Positions 44,108 to 54,586 of a stretch of DNA of 64,000 bases are shown here, one piece after another; positions within the stretch are counted from its first letter, which is position 1, and the number at the start of each line of letters is the position of its first letter. The notes under the pieces are model-generated. The model had not been told where the DNA came from, did no database searches, and was given only the letters and a program-made list of their open reading frames with translations. Origin of the DNA: Mucilaginibacter cryoferens (lineage in GTDB: Bacteria > Bacteroidota > Bacteroidia > Sphingobacteriales > Sphingobacteriaceae); the NCBI RefSeq assembly GCF_014205845.1, contig NZ_JACHCR010000004.1, positions 248,001 through 312,000 on the forward strand. Direction: 5' to 3'. Made by a program: the position numbers and the translations under genes.

Positions 44108-46477
44108 ATGTTTAAAAATTATTTAAAGATCGCTTTCCGCAACCTTAAAAAGGATAAACAGTTTACTTTTTTAAATGTGCTTGGTCTTTCGGCCGGGCTG
44201 GCGTGTACGTTGCTTATTTATTTGTGGGTACATGATGAGCTGAGCTACGATAAATTTTTTGATAACGATAACCAGGTTTACCAGGTAATGGAGCACCGTA
44301 CCGGTGGCGGCAACCAGCAGCTTACCGACGAATCGTCGGGCCTGGTGAGCGATGTGCTTAAAACCCAGGTGCCCGAGGATGTGCAATATGCCGCCGCTGT
44401 GGCTCCGGCCGATTGGTGGCAAAAGTTTACGCTTACTGTTGGCGATAAAAATATAAAGGCCAGCGGTCAGTACGCCGGTAAAGATTACTTTAACATCTTC
44501 TCCTTTAAAATGTTGCAGGGCGACCGTAACAAAGTGCTGGCCGCCAAAAGTGATATTGTAATATCCGACGAATTGGCTAAAAAGCTTTTTACTACGGTTG
44601 ATAATGCCATAGGCAAATCCATCCGTTTTCAGCACGATAGGGAGTTTGCGGTTACCGGGGTGTTTGAGAAATTGCCGTTACACTCATCGCAGCAATTTGA
44701 TTTTGTACTCTCGTTTGATTACCTGGCCGATGTACAGGGCTGGGTAAAAAGCTGGAACAACAGCGGGCCGCATAATTTTGTGATGCTTAAAAAGGGCACC
44801 AACGTTGCCGCGTTTAACCAAAAGATCGTCAATATTATAAAGAAGAACAGTGGCGATACTACCCGTAGCCCGCTGGCTATGCGTTTTTCTGATAACTATC
44901 TCAAAAATACGTTTAACCACGGTGCCAGAATTGGCGGCCGGGAGGAGTATGTGAAGCTGTTTTCTGTAGTTGCCATATTTATACTGCTTATAGCATGTAT
45001 CAATTTCATGAACCTGAGCACCGCCAAAGCATCGGGCCGGATGAAAGAGGTAGGGATTAAAAAAGTGGTAGGCGCGGGCAGGGGGCAGCTCATTGCTCAG
45101 TTTTTGTCAGAATCGTTATTGATGGCGGTATTTACCATGCTGCTGGCTATCGGCGTTGCCTGGCTATTGCTGCCACAGTTTAACCAGCTTACAGGTAAAG
45201 AGATCAAAATGCAATTTGATCCGCAACTTATTACCATGTTAGTGGGCATCACCCTATTTACCGGGCTGGCATCGGGTAGCTATCCCGCGTTGTATCTATC
45301 TAAATTTAACCCGCTGGCCATTTTAAAAGGTAAGCTTAGCTCATCATTTGCCGAGCTGCTGGCTCGCAAGGGATTGGTGGTTTTTCAGTTCACGCTTTCG
45401 GTAATACTTATTGTAGCGGTGCTTATAGTGTACCGGCAAATTCAATATATACAAAATACCAAGCCGGGTTATAACAAAGATAATGTGATCCGTTTCGACT
45501 CGGAAGGCCGCCTGGCCGGCAACGAAGAAACCTTTGCTGCCGAATTGAAAAGTATTCCGGGAGTGCTAAACGCCAGTTTTACCCAACATAACATGGTTGG
45601 CCGTAATTACGGCACCACCGGCCTTAACTGGGATGGTAAACCATCAAACGGGGATGTGTATTTTGAGGGTTTTTTTGGCGGGTTTAACTTTATAGAAACC
45701 ATGGGCATGCAGATGGCCGCCGGCCGCAGCTTCAATAAAAATTATGGTGCCGAAGGAGGCAAAATTATACTAAACGAAACCGCGGTAAAGGCCATGCAGC
45801 TGCAAAACCCGGTGGGGCGTAATATTAAAATTTTTAACAGCACCGTTCAGGTTATAGGTGTGGTGAAAGATTATCACTACGAATCGTTGCACGAGGTGGT
45901 AAGGCCGGCCTTTATATTGCTGGCCCAGGGTGCCAGTCCGTATTTTAAAATGATGGTAAGACTTAAGGGCGATCATCAGAAAGAAACCATTGCCAAAATA
46001 CAGGAGTTGTACCAATCCTATAACCCCGGCTTCCCCTTCGTATATAGCTTTTTAGATGGCGCTTACCAAAAGCAATACGAAACCGACGTTAGGGTATCCC
46101 GTTTGGCACAATATTTCTCGTTCCTTGCTATTCTTATCTCCTGCCTTGGCCTGTTTGGCCTGGTAGCTTTCACCGCTCAAAAACGGCAGAAAGAGATAGG
46201 TATTCGCAAGGTAATAGGGGCATCGGTAAACAGTATTACCCTTATGCTTACACAGGATTTTCTGAAACTGGTGCTCATCTCCGTGGTCATCGCTTTCCCG
46301 GTGGCCTGGTATGTAATGAACCAATGGCTGCAGGGCTTTGTATACCGCATTAACATCGGCGCTATGGTGTTTGTGATAGCCGCCATGTCGGTAATTATCA
46401 TTACGCTGTTTACCGTAAGTTTCCAGGCCATCAAAGCCGCGCTGGCCAACCCGGTAAAAAGCCTGCGGAGCGAATAG
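44108..46477 (+). CDS. ABC transporter permease, MacB/FtsX type
   Basis: A 789-residue membrane protein with the N-terminal FKNYLKIAFRNLKKDKQFTFLNVLGLSAGLACTLL signature. A periplasmic MacB core domain (about 45-280) and a four-helix FtsX unit follow (about 285-440, including FMNLSTAKASGRMKEVGIKKVVGA). A second periplasmic region (about 460-660) and a second FtsX half (AFTAQKRQKEIGIRKVIGASVNSI) complete it. Such duplicated permeases pair with an ATPase to move peptides, lipoproteins or antibiotics out, or to signal. No ATPase gene is next to it here, so its partner is elsewhere. The substrate is unknown. Confidence 0.92.
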   Translation: MFKNYLKIAFRNLKKDKQFTFLNVLGLSAGLACTLLIYLWVHDELSYDKFFDNDNQVYQVMEHRTGGGNQQLTDESSGLVSDVLKTQVPEDVQYAAAVAPADWWQKFTLTVGDKNIKASGQYAGKDYFNIFSFKMLQGDRNKVLAAKSDIVISDELAKKLFTTVDNAIGKSIRFQHDREFAVTGVFEKLPLHSSQQFDFVLSFDYLADVQGWVKSWNNSGPHNFVMLKKGTNVAAFNQKIVNIIKKNSGDTTRSPLAMRFSDNYLKNTFNHGARIGGREEYVKLFSVVAIFILLIACINFMNLSTAKASGRMKEVGIKKVVGAGRGQLIAQFLSESLLMAVFTMLLAIGVAWLLLPQFNQLTGKEIKMQFDPQLITMLVGITLFTGLASGSYPALYLSKFNPLAILKGKLSSSFAELLARKGLVVFQFTLSVILIVAVLIVYRQIQYIQNTKPGYNKDNVIRFDSEGRLAGNEETFAAELKSIPGVLNASFTQHNMVGRNYGTTGLNWDGKPSNGDVYFEGFFGGFNFIETMGMQMAAGRSFNKNYGAEGGKIILNETAVKAMQLQNPVGRNIKIFNSTVQVIGVVKDYHYESLHEVVRPAFILLAQGASPYFKMMVRLKGDHQKETIAKIQELYQSYNPGFPFVYSFLDGAYQKQYETDVRVSRLAQYFSFLAILISCLGLFGLVAFTAQKRQKEIGIRKVIGASVNSITLMLTQDFLKLVLISVVIAFPVAWYVMNQWLQGFVYRINIGAMVFVIAAMSVIIITLFTVSFQAIKAALANPVKSLRSE

Positions 46478-46501
46478 AGTTAAGAATTAAGAGTTAAGAA
46501 T
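46478..46501. repeat. Heptad-like AGTTAAG/AATTAAG repeats
   Basis: Short words such as GAGTTAAGAATTAAGAG are repeated after the permease stop. A similar run occurs at 46855-46888 after the next small gene. These look like simple intergenic repeats. Confidence 0.5.
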
Positions 46502-46588
46502 GGAAAATCCATTGTCTGAAAATCCTTCGTCCGACAATCTCCCCTAAAAGTCCATTATCTTTACTCCAACAATCTTTACTCCCAAAAA

Positions 46589-46843
46589 ATGGAATCAAAA
46601 ATATTTTCCTATAAAGCCGAAGGCATTGTGCTGGCACCGGTAACCGATGAGTTAAAAACAAGCCCGGTATTTAACCGCAAAGAGTTGATAGAAAACATCA
46701 AAGAAATTTTAAAGGCCGACGGCTTCACTGCCGATGAGCACAGCCTGCAATTTAAAATAGACGATGGACAACTTTACATCCAGGGTTTGGCTGTAAAACA
46801 ACCCGAAGCCCGGAACATTGGCTTTATGACGGCGAAAAAATAG
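46589..46843 (+). CDS. Small hypothetical protein (84 aa)
   Basis: An ATG-started frame with a soluble mixed alpha/beta composition (MESKIFSYKAEGIVLAPVTDELKTS, ELIENIKEILKADGFTADEHSLQFKIDDGQLYIQGLAV). It has no signal peptide, membrane segment or recognisable motif. It is flanked by AGTTAAG-type simple repeats. Good codon structure and length make it a plausible gene, but the family is unknown. Confidence 0.6.
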   Translation: MESKIFSYKAEGIVLAPVTDELKTSPVFNRKELIENIKEILKADGFTADEHSLQFKIDDGQLYIQGLAVKQPEARNIGFMTAKK

Positions 46844-46854
46844 ATTTAGATAGT

Positions 46855-46888
46855 ATTAAGAGTCAAGAATCAAGAATCAAGAGTTAAG
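46855..46888. repeat. Second cluster of AAGAGTCAAGAATC-type repeats
   Basis: GTATTAAGAGTCAAGAATC and similar words repeat with a period of about seven bases. The run resembles that at 46478-46501 on the other side of the small gene. Confidence 0.45.
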
Positions 46889-46986
46889 ACGGGAGGGAGA
46901 TTGGCTATTTATTATACGGGTGCCTTGTATCTCCCTTATCCAAAAGTCGTTCGTCCGAAAGTCCAAAAAATCCCAAGTCCAAAAAA

Positions 46987-47388
46987 CTATCCTCTCAACC
47001 GGATGCTGTCGTCAACCACCCGCTCAACCATGCGGCTGCGTTGGCCGGTAGTGTCTTCGCTGAAGGCATTTACGTCTATAGCGCCATAATAATTAAGGGC
47101 ATCCACAGCCTCTTGCGCCAGCCGGGCCGATGGCGCGTGTATGGTAACAATGGTGCCGCTGCGGCCCGCGGTAGCGTGTGCCTTTGCCTCGCCCTCATCA
47201 TCAAAAAGGTGACTGAAAAATGTGCCGATACGGTCTATAGCACCGGCCTCATGGTTGGGTTGGGTCGCAGCAGCGGTGCCGTGTGTGTGGCGGTCCAAAC
47301 TTTCGGCTGTAAACTCATTACCCAGCAGGTACTCACAAGCATCGTCGGCAAGTGATACATCTTCAAAAATGCCAATAACTGTAATCAT
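46987..47388 (-). CDS. YflT/17M-like general stress protein domain
   Basis: A 133-residue soluble protein. The N-terminal MITVIGIFEDVSLADDACEYLLGNEF and later GTIVTIHAPSARLAQEAVDALNYYGAIDV match the alpha/beta 'heat-induced stress protein YflT' pattern. A long acidic, His-rich loop lies in the middle. The family is linked to general stress but its biochemical function is unknown. It converges with the small gene at 46589. Its 5' flank is the start of a 250-base gap before a TPR gene. Confidence 0.7.
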   Translation of the reverse strand: MITVIGIFEDVSLADDACEYLLGNEFTAESLDRHTHGTAAATQPNHEAGAIDRIGTFFSHLFDDEGEAKAHATAGRSGTIVTIHAPSARLAQEAVDALNYYGAIDVNAFSEDTTGQRSRMVERVVDDSIRLRG

Positions 47389-47654
47389 GTATAAGTAATC
47401 AACAGTTCTTTAAATTGTTTTGGTTTCGGGCTAATAATAGATGCCGGAAACGATGTTAATTATGGATATTAACAACTTAGCATCAGGTGCCTATAACTGG
47501 TTTGTGTGGTTTATCCGTTCACTATATCCACAATTGGATAAAATAGCCATAATATTCATTCAATATTGCATTTTTAACGTAGATGCCCATTTAATAACTT
47601 TGCCCCGTTGATTTTACTCTCCTGATTAATTTATATTACGTGTTCACAAAACGT

Positions 47655-49130
47655 ATGAGGCTTTTTTTTGCAACATTGCTTGCTGGTGCATTGGTTTTTT
47701 GTGGAGGTAAATGTTATGCGCAATATAATGTAAAACAGATAGACAGTTTATATAACATTGTTGATCAATCGCACGATACTAAACTTTGTCTTAAACTGGG
47801 AGATATAATTTATAACGCCTCAAAAGCAATAAATTATGAGCAGGGAATGCTTAAAGCAAGGGTGGTTTGCGGGATAAAATGTTACGATGTTAGCCGCTGG
47901 GAAGATGCTTTTAAATATGCCACAGCAGGCGAAGGTTTAGCCACAAAGGTGCACGATATTCCATCCCTTACATTACTCTCTATTATAAAAGGAACAAGTT
48001 ATACTTATTTAGGTTTCTATAAAGAAGGCAGGCAAACTTTACTCAATGCTATACCTATGGCTCAAAATATTGCCGATGCAGATGTAAGGCATTTTAGGAT
48101 AGGGAATATTTGTTTTTCGCTGGGTTTGAATAACGAAATGTCGGGAGGGGATCTGAGAACAACCTTAGTGTTTAGGCAAAAAAGCTATGATGAACAAATC
48201 AAGATCAGCAAAAAAAGTAAATATATAAAGCGTCTATCAACGGCCATAGTTAATATAGGCGATATCTATTTTAAACTCAGGCAATATGATTCTGCAGCGT
48301 ATTACCTTAATAAAGCAATTAGCTTATCTACCGAACGGAATATTTACAACTTCCACGCCGTTGGGATGGCTTCCATAGATCTTGGGAGGCTTTTTTACCA
48401 GGAGCATAAATACAGGGAGTCTGAAATATATTATCAAAAAGCTTTAACTGTTCAGGCTGAGTTGAAAAATGGATACCATATAAGAGATATCTGTATGGGC
48501 TTATCTAAAGTATACATTGCACAAAAGAAAAATAAAGAAGCACAACAATACCTGGATAGAGGCATTGCACTAAGTGATAGTATTGCCAGGGTTGAGAAAA
48601 ATGCCATAAAAACTCCTTTAAGCTATATTGCCAATAACGATATACAGCAGCTATCAGAAACCAGGCGGGCATCTGTCCGGATAATAATGCTAACATGCAT
48701 TTTGTTTATAATAGTTGTGGGAGCAGCTTGTTTTTACTTACATCGGTTAAAAGAAAATCAGAAAGAAAAAACTAAGGAGTTTGATGAACTTGTAGAAAAA
48801 CTGGAACATAATAATAGCGTTAAGCCAGTTTCTAAAGCAGATGCATTAAAAGAGATTGTTGATTTGGTTATGAGTAATAACCCTGCTTTTTTAATGAAAT
48901 TTAATGAGTTTGATACCGGGTTCATCAAAAAGATATCTGCTATCGCTCCCAATTTGGTTGCGTCCGAAATTGAATTTTGCGTATTGCTTCGTCTCAATTT
49001 TGAAACAAAAGAGATAGCCCGCTATACAAAAACATCGGTTAGGGCTGTGGAGGGCAAAAAATACAGGATCAGGAAAAAACTGGCTATTCCATCAAATGTT
49101 GATCTTACTACCGTAATGACCCAGATTTGA
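47655..49130 (+). CDS. TPR protein with membrane helix and C-terminal LuxR-like helix-turn-helix
   Basis: About 491 residues from ATG 47655. A GTG at 47640 adds five residues. A signal peptide (LFFATLLAGALVFCGGKCYAQ) is followed by TPR units (about 30-300) and a membrane helix at about 344-364 (IIMLTCILFIIVVGAACFYL). After a coiled coil comes a helix-turn-helix region (about 440-490: SEIEFCVLLRLNFETKEIARYTKTSVRAVEGKKYRIRKKL) like LuxR/GerE DNA-binding domains. Such proteins are common in Bacteroidota and are thought to sense periplasmic signals and regulate transcription from the membrane. The target is unknown. Confidence 0.85.
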   Translation: MRLFFATLLAGALVFCGGKCYAQYNVKQIDSLYNIVDQSHDTKLCLKLGDIIYNASKAINYEQGMLKARVVCGIKCYDVSRWEDAFKYATAGEGLATKVHDIPSLTLLSIIKGTSYTYLGFYKEGRQTLLNAIPMAQNIADADVRHFRIGNICFSLGLNNEMSGGDLRTTLVFRQKSYDEQIKISKKSKYIKRLSTAIVNIGDIYFKLRQYDSAAYYLNKAISLSTERNIYNFHAVGMASIDLGRLFYQEHKYRESEIYYQKALTVQAELKNGYHIRDICMGLSKVYIAQKKNKEAQQYLDRGIALSDSIARVEKNAIKTPLSYIANNDIQQLSETRRASVRIIMLTCILFIIVVGAACFYLHRLKENQKEKTKEFDELVEKLEHNNSVKPVSKADALKEIVDLVMSNNPAFLMKFNEFDTGFIKKISAIAPNLVASEIEFCVLLRLNFETKEIARYTKTSVRAVEGKKYRIRKKLAIPSNVDLTTVMTQI

Positions 49131-49355
49131 GTGCGACATCTCATGGGGTATCGTTAAAGCACAGGCTTTAATAAAAATTTAGTTGCGTTATTAACGCACA
49201 TTAAAAAATATATGGTGGTGTTAATGCCTTAATTGTTAGGCTGTTATTAGGGTATATTCATTTTGTTCAAATATGTGCTTAAACACTCTTGTCGCCCAAT
49301 ATGTGCTAACTTTCAAATTAGTTTTTTAATTAGTAATACACAACCTAACCAGCAG

Positions 49356-51422
49356 ATGATTTTGTCTTTCAGGAAAAGATTAAAAAATATTTCCATAGCT
49401 AAAAAGCTCTATTTTACAGTAGGGATAATGGCTGCATTGGTAACCATAGAACTGTTTACACTTTATTTTGCCGTTACTACACTATCTGCCGTAAGATCAT
49501 TTGTAGCCGGTGAGGGGATGTGGTCAAAAGCCGAAAAAGATGCCGCCGGGGCATTAAATCAGTACGCTCACTCACACAACGAGGCAGATTACGAAGCATT
49601 TAAACAATATTTAAAAGTTCCGCTGGGCGATAGAAATTCGCGTCTAGCGTTACTAACACCGCACCCCGATCTGGAGAAAGCCAGGCAGGGGCTTCTTGAT
49701 GGCCGCAATCATCCCGATGATATTGACGGGATGATTAAACTTGTACTGCGTTTTCATAAGGTGTTTTATATTAACAAGGCATTTACTTTATGGGCAAATG
49801 CCGAACCTATTATAGGTCAGCTTACAAAAATAAGCGAAGACCTGCATCATAAAATAAATAGTGGCGCTCCGCAAAAAGATATTGATAGATCATTAGAAAA
49901 TATAAAGTTGCTCAATAAACAGCTTACCGATATGGAAGATGGTTTCTCCTATACCCTTGGCGAGGGTGCCCGTTGGCTGGAAGATTTAGTGCTTAAAATA
50001 CTGCTTACACTATCGGTAACAATTGGTACTACCAGTATTTTAATAACCATATCGGTAAGTAATGGTATCGAAAAAGGCTTAAAAGCAATTATTAATGGGG
50101 CAAAGTTTATTGGTAAAGGCGATTTAAGCAACCGAGTAAAAGTTTACTCGCAGGATGAGATTGGCTTGCTTGCCAATGCCTTTAATCAAATGACGGATAA
50201 GCTGGAACAAAACAGCCAGGAAATAAAGCGGCAGGAGGAAAGTCTGCGGCAGGAAAAAGAAAGAGTACTGGCATCAGAAAAAGTAAAGCAGCTTTTTTTA
50301 ATGAATATGAGCCACGAGATTAGAACTCCCATGAACGTGGTGCTTGGGTTTGCCCATTTACTGGAAGATACCTTAATTGATGACGAGCAATTGGAGTATA
50401 CCAGCATGCTTATAAAAGCAGGTAACGACCTATTGGTAATTTTAACCGATATACTTGAGTTCTCGAAGATAGAATCTGGAGATATTGTTCTGGAAACCCA
50501 TCCCTTTAGCCTTAATCAGATGATTTATGCTATACTGGCTGATATTGAACCTCAGGCGGTAGCAAAAAATATTCATTTAAACTGTTTTATTGATAATGCG
50601 GTGCCCGAAGTTATTTTGGGCGATAAAAGCCGGGTGAATCAGATATTGATTAAGCTGCTCTCTAACGCCATAAAGTTTACCGAACGGGGCGAGGTTATGG
50701 TAACGGTTTGTTGCATTGAAAATTACCCGGAATATATAGAGCTTGAATTTAGCATCAAAGATACCGGGATTGGTATTCCGGTTGAAATGCAGGAGCAGAT
50801 ATTTGACCATTTTGAGCAGGCATCTATTGGTACCGAGCGTAAGTTTGGAGGTACCGGGTTGGGCTTAAGTATTGTAAAGCAACTGGTGAAATTGCTAGAC
50901 GGGAGCATACACGTTAACAGCACACCCGGCAAAGGATCTGAGTTTCATTTCAGGCTGTCGTTTCTGAAGTATAGTCACCGCAAGGGGCGGGCCGAATCGA
51001 TGGCGTTAAATACGGTAAATAAATTAGAGCCGTTGAGTATATCAAAACCCCGGGTTTTAATTGTCGACGACAATCCGATGAACCGCATGCTGGTTATAAA
51101 AATATTGCAGAAAAGGGGTTTTGAAACAGATACTGCCGAAAATGGCAAAATAGCGGTATTTAAGGTACGGAACCAAAATTACGACATCGTATTAATGGAC
51201 CTGCAAATGCCCGAAATGGATGGTTACGAGGCCACCCGGCAAATAAGGGAATGGCGGAACGATAAAAGCAATATACCCATAATAGCTATGACCGCGCATA
51301 CCATGCCCGGTGAGAAGGAAAAATGCTTTGAAATAGGGATGAATGACTTTCTTCCTAAACCTTTTTTTTCGGATGTGCTTTTTGAAAAAATTTATGCCTT
51401 GCTGCTGTTAAACAAAAATTAA
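49356..51422 (+). CDS. Hybrid sensor histidine kinase with receiver domain
   Basis: About 688 residues from ATG 49356. A TTG at 49263 is less likely. A membrane helix at about 18-38, a periplasmic region and a second helix (about 205-230) are followed by HAMP (about 230-285) and a coiled coil. HisKA (phospho-His in MNMSHEIRTPMN) and a HATPase domain (N-box LIKLLSNAIKF, IKDTGIGIP, GGTGLGLSIV) come next. A C-terminal receiver follows (RVLIVDDNPMNRMLV, phospho-Asp in DIVLMDLQMPEMDG, Lys in FLPKPF). It lacks an HPt domain, so the phosphate probably goes on to a separate protein. The signal is unknown. Confidence 0.93.
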   Translation: MILSFRKRLKNISIAKKLYFTVGIMAALVTIELFTLYFAVTTLSAVRSFVAGEGMWSKAEKDAAGALNQYAHSHNEADYEAFKQYLKVPLGDRNSRLALLTPHPDLEKARQGLLDGRNHPDDIDGMIKLVLRFHKVFYINKAFTLWANAEPIIGQLTKISEDLHHKINSGAPQKDIDRSLENIKLLNKQLTDMEDGFSYTLGEGARWLEDLVLKILLTLSVTIGTTSILITISVSNGIEKGLKAIINGAKFIGKGDLSNRVKVYSQDEIGLLANAFNQMTDKLEQNSQEIKRQEESLRQEKERVLASEKVKQLFLMNMSHEIRTPMNVVLGFAHLLEDTLIDDEQLEYTSMLIKAGNDLLVILTDILEFSKIESGDIVLETHPFSLNQMIYAILADIEPQAVAKNIHLNCFIDNAVPEVILGDKSRVNQILIKLLSNAIKFTERGEVMVTVCCIENYPEYIELEFSIKDTGIGIPVEMQEQIFDHFEQASIGTERKFGGTGLGLSIVKQLVKLLDGSIHVNSTPGKGSEFHFRLSFLKYSHRKGRAESMALNTVNKLEPLSISKPRVLIVDDNPMNRMLVIKILQKRGFETDTAENGKIAVFKVRNQNYDIVLMDLQMPEMDGYEATRQIREWRNDKSNIPIIAMTAHTMPGEKEKCFEIGMNDFLPKPFFSDVLFEKIYALLLLNKN

Positions 51423-51905
51423 ACACCGTCATTTCATTATCGAACGTACCCGGGAAACAGGAGTCTCTGCTAAAAAATGTAATACCGTTTTTTTGCCGAC
51501 AATAAAGGATCTGATTTGCCGGGGGATAATTTTGCTTTTACAACAATAATTTGTTGAGAAAACAAATGGTAATGTAATTGAAAATCAAATATTTGACTAT
51601 TGTGAGTATATATGCGTAGCGCTTTTTTTCTTACTCTCCAACAATACGTTTTACTTAGCGAAATGTTTTAAATGTTAAAAAGTAAATCAATTTGGTATCT
51701 CCTTTCTCTACAATAAACGTAATGCAGCGTAGCTAAGGATGCTATGGATTCGCGTTCCCTATTATTTCTTATCATCAATTTTTGCTTCCTGGCGCATGCA
51801 GTTGCTATATTTTAATAATGTGGCCTGTTTTAGATCTGTATAAATTATTATGATGGCAATTTAACCGGCCTGCATATATCTTAACCACTACTATTTATTC
51901 GCTAT
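51423..51905. other. Intergenic region without recognised features
   Basis: About 480 AT-rich bases between the hybrid kinase and the NACHT-like gene. I see no open frame, no repeat shared with other gaps and no strong hairpin. The promoter of the NACHT-like gene is expected near its right end. Confidence 0.4.
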
Positions 51906-54437
51906 ATGTCGAAAATCTCTACCCGTCATTTTGAAAATTTAAAAAAAGTTATTTTTCGTGTTTCCGGCTTTTCAATCGATGTGCCTTCTGATTGCAAACG
52001 GCTTGAAATGATTGTTTTAGAAAAAACTGGTCAGCGAATTAGTGAAACTACCATAAAACGGTTTTATGGTTTCGCACTGGCCCGGTTTAACCCTTCTTTA
52101 TACACATTAGATACTTTGGCAAAGTATTGTAACTATAGCAACTGGGACGATTATGTAAACAAGCAAGACAATGTTTTTGTTAACCCCGCATCCTTTGTAA
52201 CAGGATTAGATAACTTAAAAACAGATGCATACAAAACCACTGGCTTTACACTACAGGCTTTAAAAAACAGATCGGGCATACCTTTTAATATGACCATTAA
52301 ACGAAAATTTATTGATCATCACTTTGACGAGTTTTTAAGCACCAGGTACCCCGCCACCATACTTATAGCGCCCGCCGGATACGGTAAAACTTTGGCGCTT
52401 TGCCATTGGGTAGAAGACAAGATGGCGTTAACAGAGGCCAACAACATCATTTTATTTTTAAGCTACAGCGCCTTGGTGAACGCCCATTTATGCGGGCGCG
52501 ATTTAAATGAATGGTTGTTTGCTTTAATGGGATATGCCACCGAAGAAGATGTTGTTGCGCTATTGAAAACACAACAGCAAAAGGGGGGGCATTTTTTTCT
52601 TATAATTGATGGTGTTGACGAAAATATTTTAAAAATTAAACAATTTCAATTGCTCATTAACCAGCTGTTGGATATTGTTTCTGTTTATCAAAATAACGAA
52701 GCCTTTAAGCTGGTTTTAACCATGCGCCCATCTACCTGGGTTAATAACAGCTATAGCTTTGAAACCGGGCACAATGCTTGGTTTTTTGGCAATTTAACAG
52801 ATCAAACAACTAACGTACCGCTTTTGAATATTAAGGAAGTTAATGAACTGGCCACCAAAATAAATCCGGCAATTAGCGAAGGCCCGGCCATTAATGTAGC
52901 TGAAGTACTTAGTTTTCCTTTGTATTTTCAGCATTACTACAAACAGTATAAAAATAACTTTAGCCTGAATAATGTTGACGAAGTCTGTAGTTTGCAATTG
53001 ATCTCGGGCTTTATCACAGATAAAGTATACGCAAACTCCTGCATTGCCGAAAAGTCGGTTTTAATAAGAGCATTTATAGCGCAAATGGACCTGAAAGAAG
53101 GAGTTTACAGCGTAAATAAAAGTAAAGTAATAGATTTAATTAACAAATATAATAGTGCCTATGCTGAATTAATACACATTGGTTTTATAGAAGAGTCGCA
53201 AACAGGTTACGATATAGTTCAAAAAACAACAATAGAATTTGGTAACATCTGTTTTCTCGAATTTTCGATAGCCCATACCCTTATTTTTAACAACGACGAT
53301 CTGTTTGATAGCAGGTTAATACAAACGGTTAATCAGTTTTTGAATAATCAACGCGGGTACGGTGTAATAAAATGGTACCTGATGCATGCTATAAAAACAG
53401 AGCAGTACAGCAGCCTGCATCTGCTTACTAAAATAGCGCTGCCGGCCAACAGTAAGCTAAATATAATTGTTTTTTTAAGTGATCTGCTCCATAAACAAGC
53501 CCTTAAAATAAATGATAATACTGCCCTGGCGCAATATTTTAACCAGGATTGTAATCCCGTTTTTTTCAATTACTATCTGGGGTTAGAGTTAGCAGGTAAA
53601 AATCATTCAAAAGCACTTTTGGTTTTGTTAAAGCACAATCTTTGTAACCAAAAGAAAATTCTCTTATATGCTACCCTGGCCATGGGCGCATTAAACATAC
53701 TTAATTTAGTAGAACTGAAAAAGTATATCAGCATTATGAATACCTTTTCTGACGAAGATTATATGGCCTTTTCTATTAATCCTTTAAGCAGCCTGCGTAC
53801 AATTTACGCGTATTTTAAGCATGGCATTATTAAAAAAGATTGTTTTGAAGAATTAACACGGTTTTGCTTTAATCCCCCGGTTGAAGTGGCCCATTTTGAT
53901 GATAATGGCACCCATGATGTATTATTTGCTATAGGCATTATTGCCTTAAAAATTTGCCAGAATCCTAAAAAAACAATTCGGTTTATACAGGTTGTAAATA
54001 AGCACTACAAGGCAATAACAGATATGCCAACAGGTTATAATTTTCTGTTTAAAGTAATTCTGATGAATGAATATCTCGCCATTGGCAAAACATCAGAGGC
54101 CGTAAGGATACACCACTTGTTAAAATACAATGAAAATAGCGATAGAGAGCAGATTACTCCCTTTATGCAATCGTTATACAATGCGGCAAGGGTAATAACA
54201 GGTAGCTACGACAAAGAATATTGCAACCTCCGAACTATAAATTTAATAGGCGGGGCCGAGGGGCATCTTTTTAAACTTTATGTACAGGCGCAACTTTTAC
54301 AGCGCACACAAAGCGATGTTTATAATCCTTTTTACAAGCAGCTCAATTATGATTATAGGAGAACCATTCGTCAGAATCAATTAAGTGCCCAACTTTTTTT
54401 AAAAAATAGCCTGGTTTGCTTAGAAAGTCATTTTTAG
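51906..54437 (+). CDS. NACHT-like STAND NTPase with N-terminal helix-turn-helix-like domain
   Basis: An 843-residue soluble protein. Residues 1-90 are a helical domain common in Bacteroidota (VLEKTGQRISETTIKRFYGFALARFNPSLYTLDTLAKYC), with a helix-turn-helix look. The NTPase (about 130-330) has Walker A APAGYGKT at about 155-162 and Walker B-like FFLIIDGVDE at about 232-241. Sensor-like LTMRPSTW follows, as in NACHT/STAND ATPases. The C-terminal half (about 350-843) is helical and repeat-like without named motifs. STAND proteins often act as signal-triggered switches, including in phage defence. No effector domain was recognised. It stands alone with no phage or integrase genes nearby. Confidence 0.75.
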   Translation: MSKISTRHFENLKKVIFRVSGFSIDVPSDCKRLEMIVLEKTGQRISETTIKRFYGFALARFNPSLYTLDTLAKYCNYSNWDDYVNKQDNVFVNPASFVTGLDNLKTDAYKTTGFTLQALKNRSGIPFNMTIKRKFIDHHFDEFLSTRYPATILIAPAGYGKTLALCHWVEDKMALTEANNIILFLSYSALVNAHLCGRDLNEWLFALMGYATEEDVVALLKTQQQKGGHFFLIIDGVDENILKIKQFQLLINQLLDIVSVYQNNEAFKLVLTMRPSTWVNNSYSFETGHNAWFFGNLTDQTTNVPLLNIKEVNELATKINPAISEGPAINVAEVLSFPLYFQHYYKQYKNNFSLNNVDEVCSLQLISGFITDKVYANSCIAEKSVLIRAFIAQMDLKEGVYSVNKSKVIDLINKYNSAYAELIHIGFIEESQTGYDIVQKTTIEFGNICFLEFSIAHTLIFNNDDLFDSRLIQTVNQFLNNQRGYGVIKWYLMHAIKTEQYSSLHLLTKIALPANSKLNIIVFLSDLLHKQALKINDNTALAQYFNQDCNPVFFNYYLGLELAGKNHSKALLVLLKHNLCNQKKILLYATLAMGALNILNLVELKKYISIMNTFSDEDYMAFSINPLSSLRTIYAYFKHGIIKKDCFEELTRFCFNPPVEVAHFDDNGTHDVLFAIGIIALKICQNPKKTIRFIQVVNKHYKAITDMPTGYNFLFKVILMNEYLAIGKTSEAVRIHHLLKYNENSDREQITPFMQSLYNAARVITGSYDKEYCNLRTINLIGGAEGHLFKLYVQAQLLQRTQSDVYNPFYKQLNYDYRRTIRQNQLSAQLFLKNSLVCLESHF

Positions 54438-54586
54438 GAGGGAGTAACGTTTGGCCCGCACTTTAATGGTGCCCGTCCAAATCCTTATTTCTTAATCCAA
54501 CAATCTTTGCACCATCAACTGGTAATTATTCTAAATTTACTTGCTGATGGTAAATAAGCCAGCTAACAGTAATTTAAGATTTTGTA

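Noticed and set aside
49154..49171. TTAAAGC/GCTTTAA hairpin after the TPR-LuxR gene as a terminator
   Set aside because: The stem is only 7 bp and AT-rich, with no U run after it. Too weak to list as a feature.
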